Assembly (NCBI GenBank): GCA_903929355.1 | Contig: CAIYUN010000036.1 | Coordinates: forward strand, 1 to 64,000 | Source: an uncultured Opitutaceae bacterium | GTDB lineage: Bacteria; Verrucomicrobiota; Verrucomicrobiia; Opitutales; Opitutaceae | Length of the DNA: 64,000 nt | Reading direction: 5' to 3' | Part shown: piece after piece, positions 46,737-56,544 of the stretch | How positions within the stretch are numbered: position 1 is the first letter of the stretch | Layout of the letters: each line of letters opens with the position of its first letter | Translations under genes and position numbers: made by a program | Notes under the pieces: generated by a model | Databases searched by the model: none | What the model was told of the DNA's origin: nothing | Seen by the model: the letters and a program-made list of their open reading frames with translations, nothing else

Positions 46737-47948
46737 TCACCCGAGGCCAAACGCCGCATGTGCGACGCGCGCGGCCTCGTCGGCCTGGGTGGAGGCGATG
46801 ATGACCGAGATCTTGATCTCCGAGGTGCTGATCAGCTCGATGTTGATGCCCTTGTCGGCCAGCGCTTGGAAGAGGGTCGCGGCCACGCCGCTGTGGGTCT
46901 TCATGCCCACCCCGACCACGGAGAGCTTGGCGATGCCTTCGTGCACGGCGACCTCGCCGCCCCCGAGCGCGAGCACGACCGGCTCGAGCGCCCGCTGCGC
47001 CCGGGCCTTGTCGGTCAGCGGCACCGTGAACGTGAGGTTGGCCACGCCGCCCCGCCCCTCGTTTTGCACGATCATGTCCACGATCACGGTGGCGTCGGCC
47101 AGCGCTCGGAAGACCTTGGCGGCGGAGCCGGGCTTGTCGGGCAGGTGGCTAACGACGACCTTGGCCTGGTCCTTGTCCACGGCCACGCCGCGGACGGCAA
47201 CTTTTTCCATGTAGGCGACTTCTTCTTTCACGATGGTTCCTGGGTTTTGGTTGAATGAGGAGCGGACTTCAAAAACGACGCGGTATTTCTTGGCGAACTC
47301 GACGGAACGCGACTGCATGACCTTGGAACCGGACGAGGCGAGCTCGAGCAGCTCGTCGTAGGAGATCTCGGGCAACTTGGTGGCGTTTTTCACGACCCGC
47401 GGGTCGGCGGTGTAGATGCCGTCCACATCGGTGTAGATCTCGCACTTGTCGGCCTTGATGGCGGCGGCCAGCGCGATGGCGGTCAGGTCGGAGCCGCCCC
47501 GGCCGAGCGTGGTGATCTGCCCCTCCTCGTTGATGCCCTGGAAACCGGCGACGATGATGACCTTGCCGGCGCGGAGGTCCTCCTCCAGCGGGCGGGCGTC
47601 GATGGTCTTGATCTTCGCCTTGGTGTGGACGGTATCGGTGAAGATGCCCGCCTGCGCGCCGGTGTAGCTCACCGCGTCCACCCCGACCCCCTGCAGCGCC
47701 ATCGCGGTGAGTGCGATGGTTTCCTGCTCGCCGATGGCCAGGAGCTGGTCCATCTCGCGCTCGCTGGGGTTGGCGCACAGCGCGTGGGCGCGGGCGATCA
47801 GCTCGTTGGTCACACCCGCGCGGGCCGACACGACGACCACCAGCTCGTGGCCCTCCGCCCGGAAGGCCTTGATGCGCTGGGCCACATTTTTGATGCGCTC
47901 GACGTCACCGACCGAGGTGCCGCCGTATTTTTGGACGATTCGAGCCAT
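46737..47948 (-). CDS. lysC: Aspartate kinase
   Basis: A 403-residue monofunctional aspartokinase: MARIVQKYGGTSVG opening, GRGGSDLTAIALA catalytic region and two C-terminal ACT domains (about 265-400) for feedback control. In related enzymes an internal start yields a beta subunit; a candidate here is the Met of MEKVAVRGV at the start of the ACT region. It feeds hom and thrC, encoded on either side. The short upstream gap (69 bp) has a repeat array and leaves no room for a lysine riboswitch. Confidence 0.97.
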   Translation of the reverse strand: MARIVQKYGGTSVGDVERIKNVAQRIKAFRAEGHELVVVVSARAGVTNELIARAHALCANPSEREMDQLLAIGEQETIALTAMALQGVGVDAVSYTGAQAGIFTDTVHTKAKIKTIDARPLEEDLRAGKVIIVAGFQGINEEGQITTLGRGGSDLTAIALAAAIKADKCEIYTDVDGIYTADPRVVKNATKLPEISYDELLELASSGSKVMQSRSVEFAKKYRVVFEVRSSFNQNPGTIVKEEVAYMEKVAVRGVAVDKDQAKVVVSHLPDKPGSAAKVFRALADATVIVDMIVQNEGRGGVANLTFTVPLTDKARAQRALEPVVLALGGGEVAVHEGIAKLSVVGVGMKTHSGVAATLFQALADKGINIELISTSEIKISVIIASTQADEAARVAHAAFGLG

Positions 47949-47954
47949 GCGGGA

Positions 47955-48010
47955 GTTTGAAAGGAGGGGTGGAGGGTTGAAAGGTTGAAGCGTTGAGGGG
48001 ATGAAAGGAA
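47955..48010. repeat. 7-8-bp repeat array between hom and lysC
   Basis: GGTTGAAAGG / TTGAAGCG / TTGAGGGG units, same family as 38897 and 44450. The string AAGCGTTGAGGGGA also occurs at 44470. Confidence 0.8.
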
Positions 48011-48017
48011 CGGAGAA

Positions 48018-49325
48018 TCAGCCGGTGAAATCGCCGATGCGCAAGAGCAGCGGCGGCTCGAGCACGCAGGCGAGCCGGCCGAGGCGCGTGACGGTGGCGC
48101 GGATGGCCTTCTCGTTGCTCGCGTGCGTGGTCAGGATGAGCGTGGCCGCGCCCCGGCGGGCGCTCGGGCGCTGGACCATGCTGGCGATGCTCACGCGCGC
48201 CTGGGCGGTGGCCGTGGCGATCTTGGCGAGCACGCCGGGCTCGTCCTTCACGTCAAAGCGCAGGTAGTGGCGGCCGTGGACGCGCTCGAGCGGCGCGAGC
48301 GGGCAGCGCTGGAGCACGGGCACGGGCAAAGGGGCGTTGCCCCGGAGCCGCAGCACGACCGCGTCGACAATGTCGCTGATGACCGCGCTGGCGGTCGCAT
48401 CCTGGCCCGCACCCCGGCCGATATAGACGGTCTCGCCGACGACATCACCGGTGACGGAGATGCCGTTCTGCACGTCGTTGACGTTGGCGAGCACCTGGGT
48501 GACCGGCAGCAGCGTCGGGTGGACGCGCACGAACAGCTCGCCGTTGGCAAAGTCCCGCGTGATGACGGCGAGCAACTTGATGGCGAACCCCTGCTCGCGG
48601 GCAAACTGGAGGTCGGCCTGGGTGATGCGGGTGATGCCCTCGACCAGCATGGCCCGCGTCGACACCCACGCGCCATGCGCAAGGTAGGCGAGGATGCTGG
48701 CCTTGTGCGCGGTATCCCAGCCCTCGACATCGAGCGACTCGTCGGCCTCGGCGTAACCCAGGCGCTTGGCGTCCGCGAGGATTTCGGCGTAGCCCAGGCC
48801 CTCGCGCTCCATGCGGGTGAGGATGTAGTTGCAGGTGCCGTTGAGGATGCCGTAGATCAGGCCGAACCGGTTGGCGACCAGGCCCTCGCGCAACGCCTTG
48901 ATGATCGGGATGCCCCCGGCCACCGAGGCCTCGAAAAAGAAATGGCCGCCGTGCCGGCGCGCCGCCGTGAAAATCTCCGGCCCGTGCGCGCAAAGCAGCG
49001 CCTTGTTGGCGGAGACGACCGTCTTGCCCTGGCGGAGCGCGGCGAGCGTGACCTCGCGGGCGAGCGTGGTGCCGCCGATGAGCTCGCAGACAATGTGGAT
49101 GTCCGGGTCAGTCGCGACGGCGAGCGGGTCGGTGGTCAGCTTGGACAACGGGACGCGGACCGCGCGCTTCTTCTTGAGGTCGCGGACGCTGGCGCGATGG
49201 AGATTGAGCCGCACGCCGAGCTTGGGCTCCAGCGAGGCGCGGGCGCTCTCAAGGTGTTTCCACACGCCCTGCCCCACGGTGCCGAGACCGCAGATGCCGA
49301 TATTGATGATGGGAAGCTGGCTCAT
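48018..49325 (-). CDS. hom: Homoserine dehydrogenase
   Basis: A 435-residue enzyme reducing aspartate semialdehyde to homoserine. The NAD(P) motif is GICGLGTVGQG, the catalytic region includes SANKALL and GILNGTCNYILTRM, and DESLDVEGWDTAHK holds the active acid. The C-terminal ACT domain (about 355-435) allows threonine feedback. Start: ATG at 49325, overlapping the plsY stop (ATGA), so hom is translated with plsY. It belongs to the minus-strand Asp-family block with lysC and thrC. Confidence 0.97.
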   Translation of the reverse strand: MSQLPIINIGICGLGTVGQGVWKHLESARASLEPKLGVRLNLHRASVRDLKKKRAVRVPLSKLTTDPLAVATDPDIHIVCELIGGTTLAREVTLAALRQGKTVVSANKALLCAHGPEIFTAARRHGGHFFFEASVAGGIPIIKALREGLVANRFGLIYGILNGTCNYILTRMEREGLGYAEILADAKRLGYAEADESLDVEGWDTAHKASILAYLAHGAWVSTRAMLVEGITRITQADLQFAREQGFAIKLLAVITRDFANGELFVRVHPTLLPVTQVLANVNDVQNGISVTGDVVGETVYIGRGAGQDATASAVISDIVDAVVLRLRGNAPLPVPVLQRCPLAPLERVHGRHYLRFDVKDEPGVLAKIATATAQARVSIASMVQRPSARRGAATLILTTHASNEKAIRATVTRLGRLACVLEPPLLLRIGDFTG

Positions 49326-50017
49326 GTTCGGGAAGTCTCGGGGGTGGCGGGCTTTTTCACAAACTTGTTTTCCGTGCCGTTCAGGAGTCGGACGATATTG
49401 GCGCGGTGACGGAGGGTAACGAAGACGGCGATGAGGGTGGCCAAGCCGAGCAGAATGGGTGGCTCGCCGAGAAAAAACGCCGCAAGGGGTAACGCAAGGG
49501 CGGCGAGAATCGAGGCGAGGGAAACGTAGCGCGAGAGACGGAAGGTGACCAACCATGTCGCGAGGGCGCCGGCCAAAACACATGGCATGAGAACAAGTAA
49601 TCCGCCCGCGGTGGTCGCGACACCCTTGCCGCCACGGAATTTGGTGAAGAGGGAATAGCTGTGGCCGACGAGGGCAGCGATCAAGCCGACCACAGCCATC
49701 TCAACGGGTTGCGAAAAGTTGAAATGGACGAAGCCAAACGGCGTCGCCATGCCGAATTGCCAGAAGACGTAACCCTTGCCCTCGAACGCGAGCAGAGGCC
49801 AACCGGAGGCGGCGGCCCCCTTCAAGGCGTCGAGCAGAAACACCAGATTGCCTGGACCACGGCCCAATACCCGTCGCACGTTGGTCGCGCCTGGGCTCTT
49901 ACTTCCGACCTCAAAGATATTGACCCCCTTGCCCTTAGCCACGAGAAAACCAAACGGGAGCGCACCAAGCAGGTACCCGACCAGAGCGGCGAGGCAATAT
50001 GCATTGAAGAGGTCCAT
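49322..50017 (-). CDS. plsY: Acyl-phosphate glycerol-3-phosphate acyltransferase
   Basis: A 231-residue inner-membrane enzyme that acylates glycerol-3-phosphate with acyl-phosphate, the first step of phospholipid synthesis. The motifs are SKSPGATNVRRVLG (family SGNPGATN), GHSYSLFTKFRGGKGVAT and a C-terminal RHRANI. About six membrane helices. The ATGA overlap with hom is probably just compact organisation. A 90-bp gap separates it from serA. Confidence 0.96.
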   Translation of the reverse strand: MDLFNAYCLAALVGYLLGALPFGFLVAKGKGVNIFEVGSKSPGATNVRRVLGRGPGNLVFLLDALKGAAASGWPLLAFEGKGYVFWQFGMATPFGFVHFNFSQPVEMAVVGLIAALVGHSYSLFTKFRGGKGVATTAGGLLVLMPCVLAGALATWLVTFRLSRYVSLASILAALALPLAAFFLGEPPILLGLATLIAVFVTLRHRANIVRLLNGTENKFVKKPATPETSRT

Positions 50018-50108
50018 GAAAGGTGGAGCGCGGCGTCCCGGCGTGCTCAGGCCACCCTTGGGCGTTCAAAACGCGCCGGGACGTCGCGTTCCACTTCGGA
50101 GGGGGTCC

Positions 50109-51698
50109 TCACAGCTGCACAAACTTCGCCAGCTTGATGGCCGGGTGGCCCTTGATCTCGGCGCGCGCGGCCTCGCCCGGCTCGTTGTCCACCCGCACCA
50201 CCATGTAGGCGGTGCCGCCGGGCGTCAGGCGCGAAAGCGACATGTCGGCGATATTGACCTTGGCCTTGCCGAGGATGGTGCCCACGGCGCCGACCATGCC
50301 GGGCTGGTCAATGTTCTCCAGCACGAGCAGCTTGCCCTCGGCGGCGACCTCGACCTCGCGGCCATTGATGCCGACGATGCGAGGCTGGTTCCCCTTGCCG
50401 GTGAGCGTGCCCTGCGCGGAGTGGCTGGTCCCGTCGGCCGCGATCGCCTCGACCGCGATCAGGTCGGTGTAGCCGCTGTCGGTGTTGGATTTCACCACCT
50501 CGGCCTGGATGCCAAGGCGCTGCAGCACCACGGGCGCATTGACGAAATTGACCTCCTCGCCGCTGATGCGACGGAGGAACCCGCGCTCAATCGCGCGGGT
50601 GACGGAGTTGGAGTCGAGTTCACCGATCTTGCCCCAGTAGGTGATGCGCAGCGTGGCAATCTGCGCCGGGGCGATCTGCTGCACCAGCGTGCCGAGCTTG
50701 GCACCCAGGTCGAGGTAGGGCCCGAGGATCTTGAGCGCGCCAGCATCAATTGAGGGCATGTTGACGGCGTTGCGGATGACGCCACCGGCCAGCACGTCGG
50801 CAATCTGCTCGGCAATCTCGATGCCGACCGACTCCTGCGCCTCGGCCGTCGAGGCGCCCAGATGCGGCGTGAGCACGACATTGGGCAGGGTGCGGAACTC
50901 GCTGTCCTTGGCCAGCGGCTCGTCCTCATACACATCGAGCCCGGCCGCGGCGACCTGGCCGGACTTCAGCGCGGCGAGGAGCGCGGCCTCCTTGATGATG
51001 CCGCCTCGGGCGCAGTTGAAAATGCGGAGTCCCTTTTTGCATTTCGCAAACGCCGCCTCGTCGATCATGTACTTGGTGTCGTCGGTGAGCGGCATGTGGA
51101 CGGTGATGTAGTCCGACTGCGCCAGCAGCTCGTCGAGGGTGACGGCCTCGACCTGCATGGCCTTGGCCCGGCTCGGCGCAAGATAGGGGTCGTAGGCGAG
51201 CACCCGCATCCCAAACGCCTGGGCGCGCTTGGCGACCTCGCCGCCGATGCGGCCCAGGCCGACCACGCCAAGGGTCTTTTTGAACAACTCGATGCCGGAA
51301 AAGCTCTTCCGATCCCATTGGCCGGCCTTCATCGAAGCGGCGGCCTGCGGAACGGGGCGCGCGCCGCAAAGGAGGTGGGTGAACGTCAGCTCGGCGGTGG
51401 CGATGGTGTTGCCCGCAGGGGTGTTCATCACGACGACCCCGCGCTCCGTGGCGGCCTCGACATCCACGTTGTCCACCCCCACCCCGGCCCGGCCGACGAC
51501 CTTGAGCAACGGCGCGGCGGCAAACACCGCGGCGGTGATCTTCGTCTCCGAACGCACCGCGATGGCATGCACGTCTTTCACGAGCTCCAGCACCTTCTCC
51601 GGCGAGGAGCCATAGGCCTCCACGACTTCAAAGCCTGGCTGCTGACGCAGGAAGGCAACGCCCTTGGGTGAGATCTTGTCGGCGACGAGGATTTTCAT
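50109..51698 (-). CDS. serA: D-3-phosphoglycerate dehydrogenase
   Basis: A 529-residue long-type SerA. Substrate-binding and NAD domains include MKILVADKISPKG, VGRAGVGVDNVD, GLGRIGGEVAKRA and catalytic His in TPHLGASTAEAQ. An intervening ASB domain (about 320-450) and C-terminal ACT domain (about 455-529) allow serine feedback. Start: ATG at 51698; an in-frame upstream extension lacks family sequence. It supplies serine for glycine and one-carbon metabolism; gcvTH are nearby at 56650-58133. Confidence 0.97.
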   Translation of the reverse strand: MKILVADKISPKGVAFLRQQPGFEVVEAYGSSPEKVLELVKDVHAIAVRSETKITAAVFAAAPLLKVVGRAGVGVDNVDVEAATERGVVVMNTPAGNTIATAELTFTHLLCGARPVPQAAASMKAGQWDRKSFSGIELFKKTLGVVGLGRIGGEVAKRAQAFGMRVLAYDPYLAPSRAKAMQVEAVTLDELLAQSDYITVHMPLTDDTKYMIDEAAFAKCKKGLRIFNCARGGIIKEAALLAALKSGQVAAAGLDVYEDEPLAKDSEFRTLPNVVLTPHLGASTAEAQESVGIEIAEQIADVLAGGVIRNAVNMPSIDAGALKILGPYLDLGAKLGTLVQQIAPAQIATLRITYWGKIGELDSNSVTRAIERGFLRRISGEEVNFVNAPVVLQRLGIQAEVVKSNTDSGYTDLIAVEAIAADGTSHSAQGTLTGKGNQPRIVGINGREVEVAAEGKLLVLENIDQPGMVGAVGTILGKAKVNIADMSLSRLTPGGTAYMVVRVDNEPGEAARAEIKGHPAIKLAKFVQL

Positions 51699-51825
51699 GG
51701 GAAAAGGAGGGACAGCAAAACAGCTTGGGCCAGCCGCAGGCAAGGAAAACTGCGCTCGTCTGTGACCCGGGCGCATCTCAGTTTATTGCAGGATGAACAG
51801 GAGACTGAATCAACCGGGCCGGACC

Positions 51826-51871
51826 GGAAATTTGAACAGAAGGGAACGAAGGAAACAAAGAGACCAAGGTA
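51826..51871. repeat. AACAGAAGGG/AACGAAGGAA 10-bp repeat
   Basis: AT-richer tandem units between serA and uvrB. A weaker relative of this style is near 41510-41535. Confidence 0.65.
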
Positions 51872-51975
51872 CTTTGGAGGGAGGATGATACAGCGGTAAC
51901 TCTGGCGTAGAAACGCGGGGAGACTATCGTCGGAGGTTCGAGAGATATCGTAACTCAGGAAAAAGGCCGCACGAT

Positions 51976-54024
51976 TCATTTACGCCTCCGCGCTTCGCCC
52001 CCATTCCCCTTCGGGTAGCGCGTCTCTTTTGCCGACCGGGCCAGCTTCTTGTAGTCACCCGTCCGCAGCGCGTTGATCTGGTCGCGGAGGAGCGCGGCGC
52101 GCTCGAACTCCAGTTTGCCCGAGGCCTCCGTCATCTCGTCCTCAAGCTCGGCGATCACCGCGGCGACGTCCTCAGTGCCGGGATCGGCCACGACCAACGC
52201 TTCGTCATCCCTGCCGCTGCCGTCGTAGGTGTGCAGGCTGGCCTGCGCGGAGCGTTTCACCCCCTGCGGGGTGATGCCGTGTGCGGTGTTGTAGGCGAGC
52301 TGTTTGGCCCGGCGGTGCCGTGTGACCGCCAACGTGCGCTTGATGGACTCCGTCTCACGGTCAGCATAGAAGATCACCCGGCCTTGCTCGTGCCGTGCGG
52401 CCCGACCGGCCGTCTGGATGAGCGAGGTCTCGCTGCGGAGAAAACCCTCCTTGTCGGCGTCGAGGATGGCCACCAGTGCGACCTCGGGCAGGTCGAGCCC
52501 CTCGCGCAGGAGGTTGATGCCCACCAGCACGTCGAAGTTGCCCAGTCGCAGGTTGCGGAGAATCTCCACCCGCTCGATGGCGTCGATGTCGCTGTGGAGG
52601 TATTCGACACGGAGTTTCGCTTCGCGCAGGTAGCTGGTAAGATCCTCGGAAAGGCGCTTGGTCAGGGTGGTGACGAGCACGCGTTCGCCCGCGATCACGG
52701 CGGCGCGGACCTCCCCGATGAGGTTCTCCACCTGCCCCTTGGTCGGACGCACCACAATCTCCGGGTCGAGCAAGCCGGTCGGGCGGATGACCTGCTCCGC
52801 GATCACGGCCGAGCGCTCCAGCTCGAACTTTGCGGGGGTGGCGGAGACATAGAGCGTCTGCCCCGTGATTTGCTCGAACTCCGCAAAGCTCTGCGGGCGG
52901 TTGTCGAGGGCGGACGGCAGGCGGAAGCCGAAATTGACCAGGTTCTGCTTGCGGGCCCGGTCCCCGTTGAACATGCCGCCGATCTGTGGCACGGTGGCGT
53001 GGCTCTCGTCCACGAAAAGCAGGAAATCCTTGGGGAAAAAATCAATCAGGCAAAACGGCCGATCCCCGGGTTTCCGGCCGGTGAGGTGCCGGGAGTAGTT
53101 TTCGATGCCGTTGCAAAAACCCATTTCCGAGAGCATCTCGAGATCGTAGTTGGTCCGCATGCGGATGCGCTGGGCCTCGAGGTACTGGTTGTTCTTCTCA
53201 AAAAACGCCACGCGTTCCTCCAACTCGGCCTTGATCCCGGTGATGGCCGGGTTGAGCTTGTCCCGCGTCGTGACGTACTGGTTGGCCGGATAGAGGTCGA
53301 ACTGCTCCAGCGGGCGCAGCACCTCGCCCGTGAGCGGCTCGAACTCGCTCAACCCCTCGATTTCGTCGCCGAAAAACTCCACCCGCAGACCATGCTCGGA
53401 GTAGGCGGGCATCACGTCCACCACATCGCCGCGCACGCGGAACCGGCCGGGCTTCAGCTCGTAGTCGTTGCGCTCATAGATGTTGTCCACGAGCTTTTCG
53501 AGCAGGGTGTTGCGCGCGAGCTGGGCGCCGCGCCGGAGCGGGATGCGCATGGCGGTGAACTCCTCGGGCGAGCCGAGGCCGTAGATGCACGAGACGCTGG
53601 CGACCACGATCACGTCGCGCCGGGAGACCAGCGCGCTGGTCGCGGCCATGCGGAGGCGCTCGATCTCCTCATTGATGGACGAATCCTTCTCGATGTAGGT
53701 GTCGCTGGACGCGATGTAGGCCTCGGGCTGGTAGTAGTCGTAATAGCTGACAAAATACTCAACGGCGTTGTCGGGGAAAAAGTTTTTGAACTCGGAGTAG
53801 AGCTGGGCCGCCAGGGTCTTGTTGTGCGACATCACGAGGGTCGGCCGGTCGAGCTGGGCGATGACGTTGGCCATCGTGAAGGTCTTTCCGGATCCGGTGA
53901 CGCCGAGCAGCGTCTGGTGCTTGTGGCCGGCCCGGAGCGAGCGCACGAGGGCGTCAATCGCCTGCGGCTGGTCGCCGGTCGGCAGGTAATCGGAGACGAG
54001 TCGGAAGGAGGAGGAGGAGGACAT
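51976..54024 (-). CDS. uvrB: Excinuclease ABC subunit B
   Basis: A 682-residue DNA-repair helicase that loads UvrC at lesions. Walker [10 protein letters not shown], beta-hairpin [19 protein letters not shown], and helicase motifs SATPAKFE and QTAGRAARH are all seen. The C-terminal UVR domain (about 620-655) contacts UvrC. Start: ATG at 54024 ([19 protein letters not shown]); the longer frame upstream is not conserved. It follows the GxxExxY remnant, from which a repeat separates it. Confidence 0.98.
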   Translation of the reverse strand: MSSSSSFRLVSDYLPTGDQPQAIDALVRSLRAGHKHQTLLGVTGSGKTFTMANVIAQLDRPTLVMSHNKTLAAQLYSEFKNFFPDNAVEYFVSYYDYYQPEAYIASSDTYIEKDSSINEEIERLRMAATSALVSRRDVIVVASVSCIYGLGSPEEFTAMRIPLRRGAQLARNTLLEKLVDNIYERNDYELKPGRFRVRGDVVDVMPAYSEHGLRVEFFGDEIEGLSEFEPLTGEVLRPLEQFDLYPANQYVTTRDKLNPAITGIKAELEERVAFFEKNNQYLEAQRIRMRTNYDLEMLSEMGFCNGIENYSRHLTGRKPGDRPFCLIDFFPKDFLLFVDESHATVPQIGGMFNGDRARKQNLVNFGFRLPSALDNRPQSFAEFEQITGQTLYVSATPAKFELERSAVIAEQVIRPTGLLDPEIVVRPTKGQVENLIGEVRAAVIAGERVLVTTLTKRLSEDLTSYLREAKLRVEYLHSDIDAIERVEILRNLRLGNFDVLVGINLLREGLDLPEVALVAILDADKEGFLRSETSLIQTAGRAARHEQGRVIFYADRETESIKRTLAVTRHRRAKQLAYNTAHGITPQGVKRSAQASLHTYDGSGRDDEALVVADPGTEDVAAVIAELEDEMTEASGKLEFERAALLRDQINALRTGDYKKLARSAKETRYPKGNGGEARRRK

Positions 54025-54029
54025 TAAGG

Positions 54030-54256
54030 GGGAAGCCAGGAAACCAGGAAAAATACTATGCGCGGACAGGGAGGTCGGGGCCGATGCGTTTGGGTTGGAT
54101 GGTAAGGGCGGCGAAGTTGAGCAGCAAACCGACAGATTTTCCCGTGGCCCGCAAATAGGAGCGCAAAGTGACGTAGAAGATGGCCGCACCGATGATCTTC
54201 CCTGTCAGTCCTTCTTGTTCCATTCCGACCTTTCTTGGCTTCCTGGCTTCCCCCTT
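54030..54256. repeat. Inverted 8-bp repeats bracketing the GxxExxY remnant
   Basis: Left arm 54030-54055 (GGGGGAAGCCAGGAAACC) and right arm about 54232-54256, whose complement reads GGGGGAAGCCAGGAAGCC. The arms nearly match and enclose about 175 bp with the gene remnant. Confidence 0.85.
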
Positions 54257-54259
54257 CAA
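54056..54259 (-). pseudogene. Internally deleted GxxExxY-type protein
   Basis: The frame (67 residues) keeps the family N-terminus ([10 protein letters not shown], normally followed by a GxxExxY helix region) and the C-terminal strand ([16 protein letters not shown], normally GLLINFG). The central 50 or so residues with the nuclease-like signature are missing. The first residues (MKGEARKPRK) are encoded by the flanking 8-bp repeat. Full-length relatives are about 125 residues. I read it as a decayed copy, unlikely to be functional. Confidence 0.75.
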
Positions 54260-54918
54260 AACAAATCCAGCAAATCCTCCACCCCCAGCTCATCAAGGCG
54301 GTGGACCACCCGGTCCACCCGGTCCGTCAGGTCTTCGGCAGGATGAGTTGTGGCCACGCCGACGACTTTCATGCCACCCGCCCGCGCGGCCTCGATGCCG
54401 GCCAGCGCGTCCTCAAACACCACGCAGCACCCCGGTGCACGGCCAACCTTGGCGGCAGCCTTGAGAAAGACATCCGGGTGCGGCTTGCCCTGCCTGACGT
54501 CCTCCGCCGTGACCATGCCGCCAAAGAGACCCTCGAAACCGAGCACCCCGAGGATCGTGGTGATATTCTCCCGATGGGTGGACGAGCCGATGCAGCACGG
54601 CACGCCGGCCTGGCGCAGCCGCTCCAGAAATTCGCTCACACCGGGCAGCGCCTCCAGCCCGCGCTCGACGATAATCTCGCGGTAAAGCGCCTCCTTGCGC
54701 AACGACAGCCGGTGGATCTCGGCGGGGTCACGGGTCCAACGGAGCAGTTCCGGGATGATCCATTCATTCTTCTTGCCGAAGCCGGCCTTGAAGTGCCCCG
54801 GCGGCAGCACGCGATCCTCCTCGGCCGCCAGCCGCTCCCAGCTCGCCTCATGCTGGCGGGACGAGTCAATGATGACGCCGTCCCAGTCGAAGATGATGCC
54901 GATGGAATCTTGGTTCAT
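54256..54918 (-). CDS. HAD-superfamily hydrolase, phosphoglucomutase/phosphatase type
   Basis: A 220-residue HAD protein with motif I FDWDGVIIDSS, motif II IGSST, motif III Lys in GKPHPDVFL and motif IV VVFEDALAGIEAA. The helical cap after motif I resembles beta-phosphoglucomutase and phosphatases of the same subfamily. In motif I the order is DWDGV rather than DxDGT, which is common in phosphatases. Substrate unknown. Start: ATG at 54918; the longer upstream frame has no HAD sequence. Divergent from the dehydrogenase gene. Confidence 0.9.
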   Translation of the reverse strand: MNQDSIGIIFDWDGVIIDSSRQHEASWERLAAEEDRVLPPGHFKAGFGKKNEWIIPELLRWTRDPAEIHRLSLRKEALYREIIVERGLEALPGVSEFLERLRQAGVPCCIGSSTHRENITTILGVLGFEGLFGGMVTAEDVRQGKPHPDVFLKAAAKVGRAPGCCVVFEDALAGIEAARAGGMKVVGVATTHPAEDLTDRVDRVVHRLDELGVEDLLDLF

Positions 54919-55220
54919 GGAGCCCGCAATGGTCGGGCATCTGAAACAGAATTCAACGCAAAGACGGCAAGCCGCCGCGATTTGGCAAAACTGCGCCCGC
55001 CCGCATCCCGGAGTTGCTCCAATCTCCTCCCTGCCTGCCGGCCTCCCCGCGCGTCTTGCCACAGTTGGCGGTTGTGACGCATTTTGCCGTCTTTGGGCCG
55101 GGACGGCTCGGAGAGCCGCCCCTACCGTTGTGGTGGCATTTCAAAATGCGTCACCACCCAGTTGGGATCGCGTTTGCCTTGTGCGCGACCGCACGCATGA
55201 TGTTCACACCCCTCTCCCCC
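54919..55220. other. Divergent intergenic region with repeat and long palindrome
   Basis: 302 bp. AACGCAAAGACGGCAAG near 54956 is inversely matched by TTTTGCCGTCTTTGGG near 55081, and a 13-bp inverted repeat spans 55073-55154. Promoters for the HAD and dehydrogenase genes must lie here. Confidence 0.6.
55073..55154. repeat. 82-bp palindromic element upstream of gdhA
   Basis: GTGACGCATTTTG (55073-55085) and CAAAATGCGTCAC (55142-55154) are a perfect 13-bp inverted repeat. Inside, GGCTC-GGA-GAGCC (55104-55116) forms a small hairpin. The whole lies 66 bp before the dehydrogenase start. Confidence 0.85.
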
Positions 55221-56495
55221 ATGTCCAAAGCCGTCGTTTCCCAACTCTACAATTCCGAGTTTTTCAAGATGGCCTGCCGCCAGTTCGACGTGGCGGCGGA
55301 CGCCATCAGCTTGCCCGAGGACATGCGCGACCGCACCAAATACCCCCGCCGAGCCCTGTGTGTCGCCCTGCCCATCCGCCGCGACGATGGCAGTGTGGTC
55401 GTCTTCGAGGGCTACCGGGTGCAGCACAATCTCTCGACCGGCCCGGCCAAGGGTGGCATCCGCTTCCACCAGGATGTGACCATCGGCGAGGTCGCCGCGC
55501 TGGCCATGCTGATGAGCTGGAAGTGCGCGCTCGCCGGCCTGCCCTACGGCGGGGCCAAGGGCGGCGTGATCGTGAACCCCGGCCTGCTCTCGTTGGGCGA
55601 ACTCGAACGCCTTTCCCGCCGCTACATGCAGGAGTTGCTGCCCGTGATCGGCCCACAGGTGGACGTGCCCGCGCCCGATGTCGGCACCAACGAGCAGATC
55701 ATGGGCTGGATGCTCGACACCTACTCGACCCACGTCGGCCACCACGAGCCGGCCGTCGTCACCGGCAAACCCCTCGCGCTCGGCGGCTCGCAGGGCCGCC
55801 GCGAGGCCACCGGGGTGGGCGTGGCCTATCTGATCAAACGCTACCTCGAGGACCTCGGCATCCCAATCACGTCGGCCACCGTCGCGATTCAAGGCTTCGG
55901 CAACGTCGGCAGCGAGACCGCGGTGGCTTTGGCAGGATATGGTGCCAAGATCATCGCCATCTCCGATTACACCGGCGGCATTTTCAATGCCAACGGGATC
56001 AACATCGCCAAGGCGTTGGAGTATGTGCGCAGCCAGAAAGTCCTGCACGATTTCGGGGGCGGCGAGCCCATCAGCAATGACGACCTCCTCGCGCTGCCCT
56101 GCACCGTGCTCGTGCCCGGGGCGCTTGAGCGGGTGATCACCGCCGCCAATGTGGGCCGGCTGCGCTGCCGGGTGCTGGCCGAGGCCGCCAACGGCCCGAC
56201 CACCGACGAGGCCGACCGCCTGATCGAGGCCCGCGGCGACATTGAGGTCATACCCGACATCCTCTGCAACTCCGGCGGGGTGATTGTCTCCTATTTTGAG
56301 TGGCTGCAGAACCTGCAGCACTACTACTGGACCCGCGACGAGGTGCTGGCCAAGCTCACGGTGGTGCTCGACCGCGCAAAGGAGGCGGTGGAGCAGCAGA
56401 AGCTCAAATTCAAGTTCAGCCGCCGCCTGGCCGCCCTCACGCTTGGCATCGGCCGCGTGGTCGAGGCCAAGCAGCGGCGCGGGTTGTTTCCGTAA
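55221..56495 (+). CDS. gdhA: Glu/Leu/Phe/Val dehydrogenase, glutamate type
   Basis: A 424-residue hexameric amino-acid dehydrogenase; interconverts glutamate and 2-oxoglutarate + NH3. Motifs are STGPAKGGIRFHQDV, the catalytic Lys in LPYGGAKGGVIV, PAPDVGTNEQIMGW, and the NAD fold IQGFGNVGSE. Length and PYGGAKGG fit glutamate dehydrogenase better than leucine dehydrogenase. Start: ATG at 55221 (MSKAVV); ATG 55197 and 55200 are also possible. With amtB-glnK it ties into ammonium assimilation or glutamate catabolism. Confidence 0.92.
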   Translation: MSKAVVSQLYNSEFFKMACRQFDVAADAISLPEDMRDRTKYPRRALCVALPIRRDDGSVVVFEGYRVQHNLSTGPAKGGIRFHQDVTIGEVAALAMLMSWKCALAGLPYGGAKGGVIVNPGLLSLGELERLSRRYMQELLPVIGPQVDVPAPDVGTNEQIMGWMLDTYSTHVGHHEPAVVTGKPLALGGSQGRREATGVGVAYLIKRYLEDLGIPITSATVAIQGFGNVGSETAVALAGYGAKIIAISDYTGGIFNANGINIAKALEYVRSQKVLHDFGGGEPISNDDLLALPCTVLVPGALERVITAANVGRLRCRVLAEAANGPTTDEADRLIEARGDIEVIPDILCNSGGVIVSYFEWLQNLQHYYWTRDEVLAKLTVVLDRAKEAVEQQKLKFKFSRRLAALTLGIGRVVEAKQRRGLFP

Positions 56496-56544
56496 GTGCA
56501 TTGCCCGCTGCTTCCCAAAACGCCGCGGACAAATTCTCCAGATT

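Noticed and set aside
47949-48017. Lysine riboswitch upstream of lysC
   Set aside because: Only 69 bp lie between genes, mostly repeat.
52231-54027. Plus-strand frame of about 600 codons over uvrB
   Set aside because: Antisense to a fully conserved uvrB; no motif.
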